Shown: positions 1-9,968 of the stretch, in pieces
Position numbering within the stretch: position 1 is the stretch's first letter
Layout of the letters: each line of letters starts with the position of its first letter
Source: Puccinellia tenuiflora
Taxonomy: Eukaryota; Streptophyta; Magnoliopsida; Poales; Poaceae
NCBI GenBank assembly: GCA_012064385.1
Contig: QRDG01001860.1
Span: forward strand, 1-64,000
DNA: 64,000 nucleotides
Direction: 5' to 3'
Made by a program: the position numbers and the translations under genes
Notes under the pieces: generated by a model
What the model was told of the DNA's origin: nothing
Seen by the model: only the letters and a program-made list of their open reading frames with translations
Databases searched by the model: none

Positions 1-253
1 GCTCCTACATTTGGTATTAGAGCCCGAAGATCCGAGACGGCGGCGGCACGGCGGCCGCCATGTGAGGCGGAGGACGTCAACGTGAGGTGGGGGCCGTAGG
101 CGGCGCGATGCTGCCGCGGCCGGTTGCGCCGTGAGGCTGCTAAGAGGACAAGGCGTGGTGGACGGTGCTGCGATGGCGTTGTCCACAACCAGTGGCTGTG
201 GGTGATCCGCTTTGAGCTTTTCAGAGTTAGCATGACAAGATTAGGGAGGTGAT

Positions 254-872
254 TGTTAGCACTAATCTTGTCATGATGTGTCTGCATGTCTAGTTTTGAG
301 TATGCATGTAGTTTAGATGGTTTAGCGAGTGTACATAGGCCAACGAAGCTTCAGCTTTGTGCGCGAAGGAGGCGAGATGCCAAGCTGCTGTGCGATGCGG
401 CGAGTACGGTGAGATGCCGATGGTGCCGTGTGATGCGGTGATGTCGTGAGAAGCGGCAAGACGCGACGTAGGCTGGAGTGTGATGGGATATAGTACAATA
501 TGATCAAATTAAGTCGGGCGACCCGGCAAGTTCAGGTCGATTAGTCCGTTAGTGCATGCGTGTTGTGTTGGCCGGGTCCTGTGATCGTTGAGCTGAGCAT
601 GACCGTGCATGTAGCTAGAGACTTGTTAGCTGCATGAAGTTAGTTGGGTTAGTGGCCTGAGTTAGTGCCTGCACGGTGTTAGTGGCCTCCGGCCGTGGAG
701 TGTAGTGTTAGTGGCAGACGGTTTGCTATATATATCCTGTATGCATCTAGTTGTAATTTGTGACAAGAGAGATTAAGAAGTGAGAAAACGTTGGGCCGTG
801 TGAGGCAGCACAACACCAAAATACTTGTCTCCATTGTTTGTGTGCGTGAGCTGTGAGAGTGCAGCTCCTACA
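254..872 (+). repeat. LTR copy 1 of the tandem array
   Basis: Begins TGTTAG after a purine-rich tract and ends CTACA directly before TTTGGTATTAGAGC. The TATA box lies near 727. The short stretch 1-9 is the end of the preceding LTR, which lies outside the window. Confidence 0.75.
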
Positions 873-1116
873 TTTGGTATTAGAGCCCGAAGATCCGAGA
901 CGGCGGCGGCACGGCGGCCGCCATGTGAGGCGGAGGACGTCAACGTGAGGTGGGGGCCGTAGGCGGCGCGATGCTGCCGCGGCCGGTTGCGCCGTGAGGC
1001 TGCTAAGAGGACAAGGCGTGGTGGACGGTGCTGCGATGGCATTGTCCACAACCAGTGGCTGTGGGTGATCCGCTTTGAGCTTTTCAGAGTTAGCATGACA
1101 AGATTAGGGAGGTGAT

Positions 1117-1742
1117 TGTTAGCACTAATCTTGTCATGATGTGTCTGCATGTCTAGTTTTGAGTTATGCATGTAGTTTAGATGGTTTAGCGAAGTGTACA
1201 TAGGCCAACGAAGCTTCAGCTGTGTGCGCGAAGGAGGCGAGATGCCAAGCTGCTGTGCGATGCGGCGAGTACGGTGAGATGCCGATGGTGCCGTGTGATG
1301 CGGTGATGTCGTGAGAAGCGGCAAGACGCGACGGAGGCTGGAGTGTGATGGGATACAGTATAATATGATCAAGTTAAGTCGGGCGACCCAGCAAGTTCAG
1401 GTCGATTAGTCCGTTAGTGCATGCGTGTTGTGTTGGCCGGGTCCTGTGACCGTTGAGCTGAGCATGACCATGCATGTAACTAGAGACTTGTTAGCTGCAT
1501 GGAGTTAGTTGGGTCAGTGGCCTGAGTTAGTGCCTGCACGGTGTTAGTGGCCTCCGGCCGTGGCGTGAGTGTAGTGTTAGTGGCAGGCGGCTTGCTATAT
1601 ATATATCCTGTATGCATCTAGTTGTAATTTGTGACAAGAGAGATTAAGAAGTGAGAAACGTTGGGCCGTGTGAGGCAGCACAACACCAAAATACTTGTCT
1701 CCATTCTTTGTGTGCGTGAGCTGTGAGAGTGCAGCTCCTACA
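1117..1742 (+). repeat. LTR copy 2 of the tandem array
   Basis: Same TGTTAG...CTACA boundaries. It has an extra GTGAG in the GGCGTGAGTGTAG tract and one extra TA in the TATA box compared with copy 1. The following binding site reads TTTGGTATCAGAGC, the canonical form. Confidence 0.75.
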
Positions 1743-1987
1743 TTTGGTATCAGAGCCCGAAGATCGGAGACGGCGGCGGCACGGCGGCCGCCATGTGAGG
1801 CGGAGGACGTCAACGTGAGGTGGGGGCCGTAGGCGGCGCGATGCTGCCGGCGGCCGGTTGCGCCGCGAGGCTGCTAAGAGGACAAGGCGTGGTGGACGGC
1901 GCTGCGATGGCGTTGTCCACAACAAGTGGCTGTGGGTGATCCGCTTTGAGCTTTTCAGAGTTAGCATGACAAGATTAGGGAGGTGAT

Positions 1988-2612
1988 TGTTAGCACTAAT
2001 CTTGTCATGATGTGTCTGCATGTCTAGTTTTGAGTTATGCATGTAGTTTAGATGGTTTAGCTAAGTGTACATAGGCCAACGAAGCTTCAGCTTTGTGCAC
2101 GAAGGAGGCGAGATGCCAAGCTGCTGTGCGATGCAACGAGTACGGTGAGATGCCGATGGTGCCGTGTGATGCGGTGATGTCGTGAGAAGCGGCAAGACGC
2201 GACGGAGGCTGGAGTGTGATGGGATACAGTACAACATGATCAAGTTAAGTCGGGCGACCCAGCAAGTTCAGGTCGATTAGTCCGTTAGTGCATATGTGTT
2301 GTGTTGGCCGGGTCCTGTGACCGTTGAGCTGAGCATGACCGTGCATGTAGCTAGAGACTTGTTAGCTGCATGGAGTTAATTGGGTTAGTGGCCTGAGTTA
2401 GTGCCTGCACGGTGTTAGTGGCCTCCGGCCGTGGCGTGAGTGTAGTGTTAGTGGCAGGCGGCTTGCTATATATATCCTGTATGCATCTAGTTGTAATTTG
2501 TGACAAGAGAGATTAAGAAGTGAGAAAACGTTGGGCCGTGTGAGGCAGCACAACACCAAAATACTTGTCTCCATTGTTTGTGTGCGTGAGCTGTGAGAGT
2601 GCATCTCCTACA
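1988..2612 (+). repeat. LTR copy 3 of the tandem array
   Basis: Same boundaries, but the 3' end is CATCTCCTACA rather than CAGCTCCTACA. The following binding site carries a G-to-A change (TTTGATATCAGAGC), so this copy is mutated at the priming site. Confidence 0.75.
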
Positions 2613-2857
2613 TTTGATATCAGAGCCCGAAGATCCGAGACGGCGGCGACACGACGGCCGCCATGTGAGGCGGAGGACGTCAACGTGAGGTGGGGGCCGT
2701 AGGCGGCGCAATGCTGCCGGCGGCCGGTTGCGCCGCGAGGCTGCTAAGAGGACAAGTCGTGGTGGACGGCGCTACGATGGCGTCGTCCAAAACAAGTGGC
2801 TGTGGGTGATCCGCTTTGAACTTTTCAGAGTTAGCATGACAAGATTAGGGAGGTGAT

Positions 2858-3482
2858 TGTTAGCACTAATCTTGTCATGATGTATCTGCATGTCTAGTTT
2901 TGAGTTATGCATGTAGTTTAGATGGTTTAGCAAAGTGTACATAGGCCAACGAAGCTTTAGCTGTCTGCGCGCAGGAGGCAAGATGCCAAGATGCTGTGCG
3001 ATGCGGCGAGTACGGTGAGATGCCGATGGTGCAGTGTGATGCGGTGATGTCGTGAGAAGCGGCAAGACGCGACGGAGGCAGGAGCGTGATGGGATATAGT
3101 ACAATATGATCAAATTAAGTCAGGCGACCCGGCAAGTTCAGGTCGATTAGTCCGTTAGTGCATGCGTGTTGTGTTGGCCGGGTCCTGTGATCGTTGAGCT
3201 GAGCATGACCGTGCATGTAGCTAGAGACTTGTTAGCTGCATGGAGTTAGTTGGGTTAGTGGCCTGAGTTAGTGCCTGCACGGTGTTAGTGGCCTCCGGCC
3301 GTGGCGTGAGTGTAGTGTTAGTGGCAGGCGGTTTGCTATATATATCCTGTATGCATCTAGTTGTAATTTGTGACAAGAGAGATTAAGAAGTGAGAAAACG
3401 TTGGGCCGTGTGAGGCAGCACAACACCAAAATACTTGTCTCCATTGTTTGTGTGCGTGAGCTGTGAGAGTGCAGCTCCTACA
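2858..3482 (+). repeat. LTR copy 4 of the tandem array
   Basis: Same boundaries. It is followed by a canonical TTTGGTATCAGAGC and by an internal segment shortened by about 20 bp near 3628. Confidence 0.75.
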
Positions 3483-3707
3483 TTTGGTATCAGAGCCCGA
3501 AGATCCGAGACGGCGGCGGCACGGAGGCCGCCATGTGAGGCGGAGGACGTCAACGTGAGGTGGGGGCCAGAGGCGGCGCGATGCTGCCGGCGGCCGGTGG
3601 CGCCGCGAGGCTGCTAAGAGGACAAGGCGGCGTCGTCCACAACAAGTGGCTGTGGGTGATCTGCTTTGAGTTTTTCAGAGTTAGCATGACAAGATTACGG
3701 AGGTGAT

Positions 3708-4332
3708 TGTTAGCACTAATCTTGTCATGATGTATCTGCATGTCTAGTTTTGAGTTATGCATGTAGTTTAGATGGTTTAGCGAAGTGTACATAGGCCAAC
3801 GAAGCTTCAGCTTTGTGCGCGAAGGAGGCGAGATGCCAAGCTGCTGTGCGATGCGGCGAGTACGGTGAGATGCCGATGGTGCCGTGTGATGCGGTGATGT
3901 CGTGAGAAGCGGCAAGACGCGACGGAGGCTGGAGTGTGATGGGATACAGTACAATATGATCAAGTTAAGTCGGGCGACCCAGCAAGTTCAGGTCGATTAG
4001 TCCGTTAGTGCATGCGTGTTGTGTTGGCCGGGTCCTATGACCGTTGAGCTGAGCATGACCGTGCATGTAGCTAGAGACTTGTTAGCTGCATGGAGTTAGT
4101 TGGGTTAGTGGCCTGAGTTAGTGCCTGCACGGTGTTAGTGGCCTCCGGCCGTGGTGTGAGTGTAGTGTTAGTGGCAGGCGGCTTGCTATATATATCCTGT
4201 ATGCATCTAGTTGTAATTTGTGACAAGAGAGATTAAGAAGTGAGAAAACGTTGGGCCGTGTGAGGCAGCACAACACCAAAATACTTGTCTCCATTGTTTG
4301 TGTGCGTGAGCTGTGAGAGTGCAGCGCCTACA
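3708..4332 (+). repeat. LTR copy 5 of the tandem array
   Basis: Same 5' boundary; the 3' end reads GCGCCTACA. The next binding site is TTTGGTACCAGAGC. The preceding purine tract is ATTACGGAGGTGAT, a variant shared with copy 6, so copies 5 and 6 are close relatives. Confidence 0.75.
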
Positions 4333-4577
4333 TTTGGTACCAGAGCCCGAAGATCCGAGACGGCGGCGGCACGAAGGCTGCCATGTGAGGCGGAGGACGT
4401 CAACGTGAGGTGGGGGCCAGAGGCGGCGCGATGCTGCCGGCGGACGGTTGCGCCGCGAGGCTGCTAAGAGGACAAGGCGTGGTGGACGGCGCTGCGATGG
4501 CGTCGTCCACAACAAGTGGCTGTGGATGATCTGCTTTGAGTTTTTCAGAGTTAGCATGACAAGATTACGGAGGTGAT

Positions 4578-5168
4578 TGTTAGCACTAATCTTGTCATGA
4601 TGTATCTGCATGTCTAGTTTTGAGTTATGCATGTAGTTTAGATGGTTTAGCGAAGTGTACATAGGCCAACGAAGATTCAGTTGTGTGCGCGAAGGAGGCG
4701 AGATGCCAAGCTGCTGTGCGATGCGGCGAGTACGGTGAGATGCCGATGGTGCCGTGTGATGCGGTGATGTCGTGAGAAGCGGCAAGACGCGACGGAGGCT
4801 GGAGCGTGATGGGATACAGTACAATATGATCAAGTTAAGTCGGGCGACCCGGCAAGTTCAGGTCGATTAGTCCGTTAGTGCATGCGTGTTGTGTTGGCCG
4901 GGTCCTGTGACCGTTGAGCTGAGCATGACCGTGCATGTAGCTAGAGACTTGTTAGCTGCATCGAGTTAGTTGGGTTAGTGGCCTGAGTTGGTGCCTGCAC
5001 GGTGTTAGTGGCAGGCGGCTTGCTATATATATCCTGTATGCATCTAGTTGTAATTTGTGACAAGAGAGATTAAGAAGTGAGAAAACGTTGGTCCTGTGAG
5101 GCAGCACAACACCAAAATACTTGTCTCCATTGTTTGTGTGCGTGAGCTGTGAGAGTGCAGCTCCTTCA
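4578..5168 (+). repeat. LTR copy 6, last LTR of the array
   Basis: Same 5' boundary; the 3' end is CTCCTTCA. About 33 bp of the CCTCCGGCCGTGG region present in the other copies is deleted near 5010. It is followed by only TTTGGTAT before unrelated sequence, so the next internal segment is truncated here rather than this being a clean 3' LTR end. Confidence 0.7.
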
Positions 5169-5671
5169 TTTGGTATAACCATGTTTTGTCTGTGAATTAC
5201 ATTTGGAGTCTAGGTGAGCGCTTTTGCTAGGTATTGGTAACTGCTAGGATGTGATATAGGCCTGTTGGGTGGTGCCCATTTTTAGGTAGGTCTATCTTAC
5301 ATGATGATTTTTGAACATGGGGATAGATGCAAACATGAACAACCGGTTTAACATAGATGTGACTTCTTGAGTGGATTGTGTGAGTTACATTGGGGCTTTA
5401 GTGGTGCTTTATTTGATATGTATCATTTAGATGGTTGTTAGCTATCATTTAGATGTAATCAAGATTTAATTATAAACTAGATGTATCATTTATATGTCAT
5501 ACAGTGATACAGGTTATGTCAAATTAGATTGAACTTTTTATATCGAACAAGATGGCATCCTTCCGGTCAGATGTAATATTAGTTATCATATTAGATGGAA
5601 CTTCCATATATGGTGTTTTTGTCTGTACAATGGAATTCTCAATATGAAAACCAGATAGTTGACTCGATGGT
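5169..5671. other. AT-rich background repeat, left part
   Basis: No coding potential is seen. The sequence is full of short variants of TTAGATGGAACTT. The part 5410-5640 resembles 49630-49890 in the same orientation, including the shared TAGATGGCATCCTTCC-like stretch and ATATATGGTGTTTTTG. Both lie in the same pre-insertion background, now split by CACTA-1 and the Helitron. Confidence 0.6.
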
Positions 5672-5689
5672 CACTACGGGAGAGTAGCT

Positions 5690-5945
5690 AATTAGGGGCA
5701 CTTCAAAATGCCCCTAAAAATCACTAAAGTGCTTCTAAATATTTTTAGGGGCACTAAAATAAGTGTTGCATTTAATCGTGTCCCTAAAAATATTAGGGGC
5801 ACTTTAAAAAAAGTGCCCCTAAAAATAGTATTTTCAGAGGCATTTTAAAAAATGCCTCTAACCATTTTTAGGAGTATTTTTTTTGGAAGTGCCTCTAAAA
5901 ATGGTTAGGGGCACGTTTTTTAAATTGCCACTGAAAATAATCAGT
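5690..5945. repeat. CACTA-1 left subterminal repeats
   Basis: Inverted and direct copies of GGGGCACTT / AAGTGCCCC and GAGGCATTTT / AAAATGCCTC are separated by AT-rich spacers such as CCCCTAAAAAT. In CACTA elements such clusters bind the transposition proteins; here that is inferred from family knowledge. Confidence 0.75.
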
Positions 5946-6112
5946 ACCAACAGTAAACTGTAACGATCATTAAAGCGATTCATTTGTTTTAACTAGACTT
6001 CACAGCAACACCAAACTGCCTTTCCAAATTCATTTGTATACTTGTAATCAATATAGCAAGTTATCATGTATGACAATATAACAACATAACTTAGTAGACA
6101 ACTACCGTCCTA

Positions 6113-6366
6113 CTAGTGGTTATTTGTAGGACACATGGTCACAGCAGTACTTCTCTTCCTTCGCATGTTCTCCGTCTTCCACTTCCTGAACTTTTCTTCT
6201 TCCATGATGATCTTCTCGACAATGGTCTCGATTGTCGATGCCCCACCTCCACAAGCGTGCCATTCAACACCTCTGTGGCAGCATCCATGGCCTCATTCAT
6301 CTCCTGCAAGATCTGCTCCCTCCTCTCCAGGATCCCATGAAGGCGCATTGTCGATAGTGTATTCAA
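6113..6366 (-). pseudogene. Captured fragment, possibly UCH37-type ubiquitin hydrolase C-terminus
   Basis: Read on the minus strand, the fragment has two adjoining frames. The first contains LHGILERREQILQEMNEAMD. After a frameshift near 6240 the second reads ETIVEKIIMEEEKF then RKWKTENMRRKR and stops at 6113. The second part resembles the C-terminal ULD helix of plant UCH37-like ubiquitin C-terminal hydrolases as I remember them (MEEEKF.KWKTENIRRKH). The catalytic domain is absent. An alternative is the charged coiled-coil tail of a CACTA second ORF, because the upstream frame has that character. The resemblance is recalled, not searched. Confidence 0.4.
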
Positions 6367-6399
6367 CTAATAGGCCGAGCAAAGAACAAAAACAGTAGT

Positions 6400-7598
6400 A
6401 TGACAAAATAAAGAAGGGACCAGCTATGATTAATCGATGAAGGATGACAACGTAATCAATGGTATAACCACTGGTTTTCTAACTAGCAGCAGGGTGGATG
6501 TTTTATCTATACTTAAGTACTTGATATTTTCCCATGAGAAATAAAATTCATGGGAAGGCACATGTCAAACATATAAATATGCAATGTTTTAAAACATCGA
6601 CAAGAAGATTGCGCTAAGAACCACATATAGAACATATCCAACTATTAGTTTGAACATTGAATAAAGACAGTAGGTAGTACAGAGCTCTTATGATTGACAG
6701 ATAAACGAACATAAGCACTGGTGCCACCACTAGTTTATTCAAACTAGTAGAAGGATGATATTTATACTTTGTAGTGTGTCTATTTACAACAGAGCAGTTT
6801 CCTTTAAAATGTTAAATTCGTGCTTAGGTGTAGCATATGCGATATCAAGTAGCACAAATAATAAATGCACCAATGGAACACGACCACCACAGTCCATCAG
6901 CTCGATGGCCCGTCACTGAGAGAACCTTACCGAGGGTGTCATCGATGCTTCAACTGCCGCAACATGGCATGGCAGTGCACGCACTGCCGCGATGGGAATG
7001 ACGGGGCAGAAGTCGGTATACGAAGGAGGTGACACCAATGAGCATCGCCACCCTGCCGGCGTCGGAACCAAGCACAGCAACCACTGCACAATATCAATGC
7101 ATTTTGACTAAGATAATGATTTTTTTTATCTTAGTATAGTAACCCATAAACATGTAGCCACACATGTAATAAGCCTGAGACAATTTTGATATTTATTACT
7201 GTAGGTCCCTATATAAGGTCCAAACCAGGGTAGAATTGCAGATATGGCAAGCAGCATTATCTCAACTTCATATCTAGGGACAAGCTAGAAAAAAGATGGC
7301 AAGGGAACTGTAACACTACAACAATGCCAATTACAACGCCAAACAATTGATGTAAATGCTAACCTCGTGGGCATGAGCACTGCTCCAGCATGACCATCGT
7401 TCCCTTCAAATTTCACCTTAATACTTGCAGGAGCAGCAATAGCAGTTACAATTTCAAGTGGAACAAATGTTCTTCAGAACAGGACATGAGTAAGAATGTT
7501 TTCGAACCCCACAAAAACTAGTTCAACTAAAAAATCCAACCTTCTTTTCCAAGATGGGACCATGTTCAATATGCAATTCTATAAAAGAAAATTATATA
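6400..7598. other. CACTA-1 interior, nothing recognised
   Basis: AT-rich sequence without a convincing exon or known repeat. A moderately GC-rich stretch at 6890-7085 may be the remains of an exon, but no frame stands out. Confidence 0.5.
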
Positions 7599-9968
7599 CT
7601 ACCTCCGTCCCAAATTAGATGTCGCAGCTGTAGCACTTTGTAAATTTTGCAAACAACTCCTTTCTACATCCAAAGCCTTTCAGATTTAGCCTGCAAAAAG
7701 AAAATCCAAAATCTGAATTTTCCGTCCTCCGTCCACCGTCCTCCCCGCCGCCTGCCGCTCTACCCGCAGTCCGTCGTTGCTCCGCCGCCGCTCTAATCGC
7801 CGACGGAGGATCTGAGAAAGGCTAGTACCGACGCTGGGGATCAAGGCCGCGCCGCTCTTGTTCCGGCTCTGGCCTCCTCTCCACGTTCCGTCCCCGACGT
7901 CGAGCTCGCCCTCCGCCGCTTCTTCGTCGTCGACCAAGCCGCCAGCGCACCCAAGCTCCTCCGCCGGACGATCCTAGCGCTGCCCTCACGCAGACCAAAT
8001 CCATCTCGCCCCGCGCGGCTCCACCAACAAGCCTCTGCTCAGTCCCGGCCCTCTGCTCATCGCCGCCCCTCTGCTCAGTACGCAGCGCCGCCCTTCTGCT
8101 CAGTCCCGGTCGAGACTAGCGCTGCCCTCCATCTCGCCCCATGAGGCCCTGTCGATCTCGAGCTCCAGGCCGTGGAAGAGGGAGGCCCTGTCGATCTCGA
8201 GCTCCGGACCGTGGAAGAGGGAGGAGACGTCCAGGTCCTGCTCCTGCGATCGCCTCCAACCTGAAGAATGGTGATTAGCATGTCAAGTTTCAGTTTATAA
8301 AGAAAATCATGCTAGGGTTGAACAGGTTAGTCTTGCAAGTAAAATGAACAAGTTAGCCTGACTTGAACATGTTAGTCCGATTTACATGTAAAATGAATAA
8401 GTTAGTCTGACTTGAGCAGTGTCAGTTTGGACAAATTTAGAATAGCATGTTAGTCTAACTTGAAATCTACTCCTGAATGTGTGACATCATGAGTAACAAC
8501 GTAGGAGTGCCACTATTTTCTGTTTCTATAATTTCTAGCATCAGGAAATTATAAAGACAATGTTTGCATCAGGAAATTATAAAGACAATCATGCTAGGGT
8601 ACCAAGTGCACTTAATTACTGACAGTGTTTGATCAATTACATCATCCCAAATCTGCAGTTTGAGCAGTGTCAGTTTGGGCACTGTCAAGTTATGAAACAA
8701 TCCAAGGAAATATTGTCATATCCTACAACCTGGTCAAAATTCAGTTTGGGCAGTACTATTACAACCTTGTCATCTTAAAGTATATGTTCAAAGTCTAGAA
8801 CCTAGTGCCATAGTAATATGCAGGCAGTACAACTGTACAAGTACATAAATATCTACTCCTAAAATTATTTTAGGAGTAATAACTCAAAATAGTTGCAGAT
8901 TTCTACATTGCCAACCAGTTGCAGTGAGTCAACCAAGCACAATGGGAGACATATCTTCCATTCCTATCAAATAAATTCAGAGCACACACTGATACTCGAT
9001 GGCATCTCTTCCATTACAAGTTCATCGTACAACGAGACATTTAGTTGTTGTAGTACTCGCTGCACATTACAAATTCTGCATTACCTTTGGAGCATTTACA
9101 TATGCTGCCTCACTGTACAATTTACAGCCCACAACTAACATAACTCCTCCAAGTTTAATTCAGCACATGAACAAATGAGGACTAAGGTTATGAACATCTT
9201 ATGATGCCGAGACCAAGAGTTTATCTCTTCAATTATGTAAGGAAAAAGGAGATGAACTAATGAATAATGCTGAATAGAAACACAGCTGTGTCTAAGCAGC
9301 AGCAGAGCAGGTCGTGCTCCATGCTAGAATCAAAGATTCGATGCGGCAGCTGCTGGCCCTCCATCCATCAACAGAATAATGAAACTATGGTGGACCTTGC
9401 GGATGCAGAGGTGGTGAGGAGCGCGACGACCGAGGAGGTCGGGGGCGACGGCGCGACGGCTGCAGAGATCGGGGGGCAAGGGCGGCCATCTGGTGGCGCC
9501 ATGAGAGCCACAGCTCCGGGAAGCCGCGGAAGAGGAAGAGCCGCCGGGCCGGCGGCAGGGTCCTGCTTCGCGACGTGGAGGGATACGCCGTTGACCTGCG
9601 CGCTCCAGTGCCGCATCACGCTGCCTGGGTCGACGCAGAGCTCACCATCTTCATCGCAAAGCTCACCATTTCTAGCACCACCGAGCAAAAATGGAACCTT
9701 CCGCCCAGGCTCGCAGGGGCAGGCTTCGTGCGCGTATAGGTCTATGCGTGTAGGCACAGGCGCAGACGCAGCGGCAGCGCGGCGTGTGGCGGGGAGTGGG
9801 GAGCGGATCAAGGCGACGACGGGGGAGCGGATCAAGGCGGCGACGGGCGGCGTGGGGTGACCGGGAGACTGAGCGAGTTGACGACGAGGACCCCAGGTTA
9901 TGTCAGAAATTTGGTAAGGACGGTTTTGCAAAATTGCCGGCGCGACATCTAATTTGGGACGGAGGGAG
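7599..9968. mobile_element. Mariner/Stowaway-type element with 27-bp TIRs, nested in CACTA-1
   Basis: The left end begins CTACCTCCGTCCC and continues AAATTAGATGTCGC. The right end 9942-9968 is its inverse complement with one difference (GGGACGGAGGGAG). A TA target duplication flanks both ends (7597-7598 and 9969-9970). These are Stowaway/Mariner hallmarks. At 2,370 bp it is much longer than a typical Stowaway MITE, yet no DDD transposase is visible. The interior has GC-rich, 5'-UTR-like blocks (7720-8270 and 9400-9930) around an AT-rich middle, suggesting acquired gene pieces or a degraded filler. The long open frames at 9267-9860 (+) and 9368-9931 (-) overlap on opposite strands, and I do not recognise either. 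Confidence 0.75.

Larger units (their letters stand above)
1..5168 (+). repeat. Tandem multi-LTR array of a TRIM-like LTR retroelement
   Basis: A unit of 836-870 bp repeats head to tail six times, with boundaries near 1, 864, 1734, 2604, 3474, 4324 and 5160. Each unit has an LTR of about 590-625 bp that starts TGTTAGCACTAATC and ends CTCCTACA, then a 225-245 bp non-coding segment that begins TTTGGTATCAGAGC. That string is the usual plant primer-binding site for initiator Met-tRNA. Each segment ends in a purine-rich tract (AGGGAGGTGAT or ACGGAGGTGAT) just before the next TGTTAG, which would be the polypurine tract. Each LTR has a TATATATAT box. Together this is LTR-internal-LTR-internal, as known for TRIM elements with multiple LTRs. 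No gag or pol is present; long open frames on the minus strand repeat with the unit and are not genes. The array enters from the left edge. The last unit breaks off after TTTGGTAT at 5176. Confidence 0.85.

Noticed and set aside
322..4833. Series of 60-208-residue minus-strand frames starting MIILYCIPSHSS
   Set aside because: They recur once per repeat unit within the LTR array, change length with single-base differences between copies and resemble no protein. They are by-products of the repeat.
9267..9931. Two frames of about 190 codons on opposite strands in the Mariner-like element
   Set aside because: They overlap each other, are compositionally biased and match no domain I know; there is no DDD transposase pattern. 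Not called as a gene.
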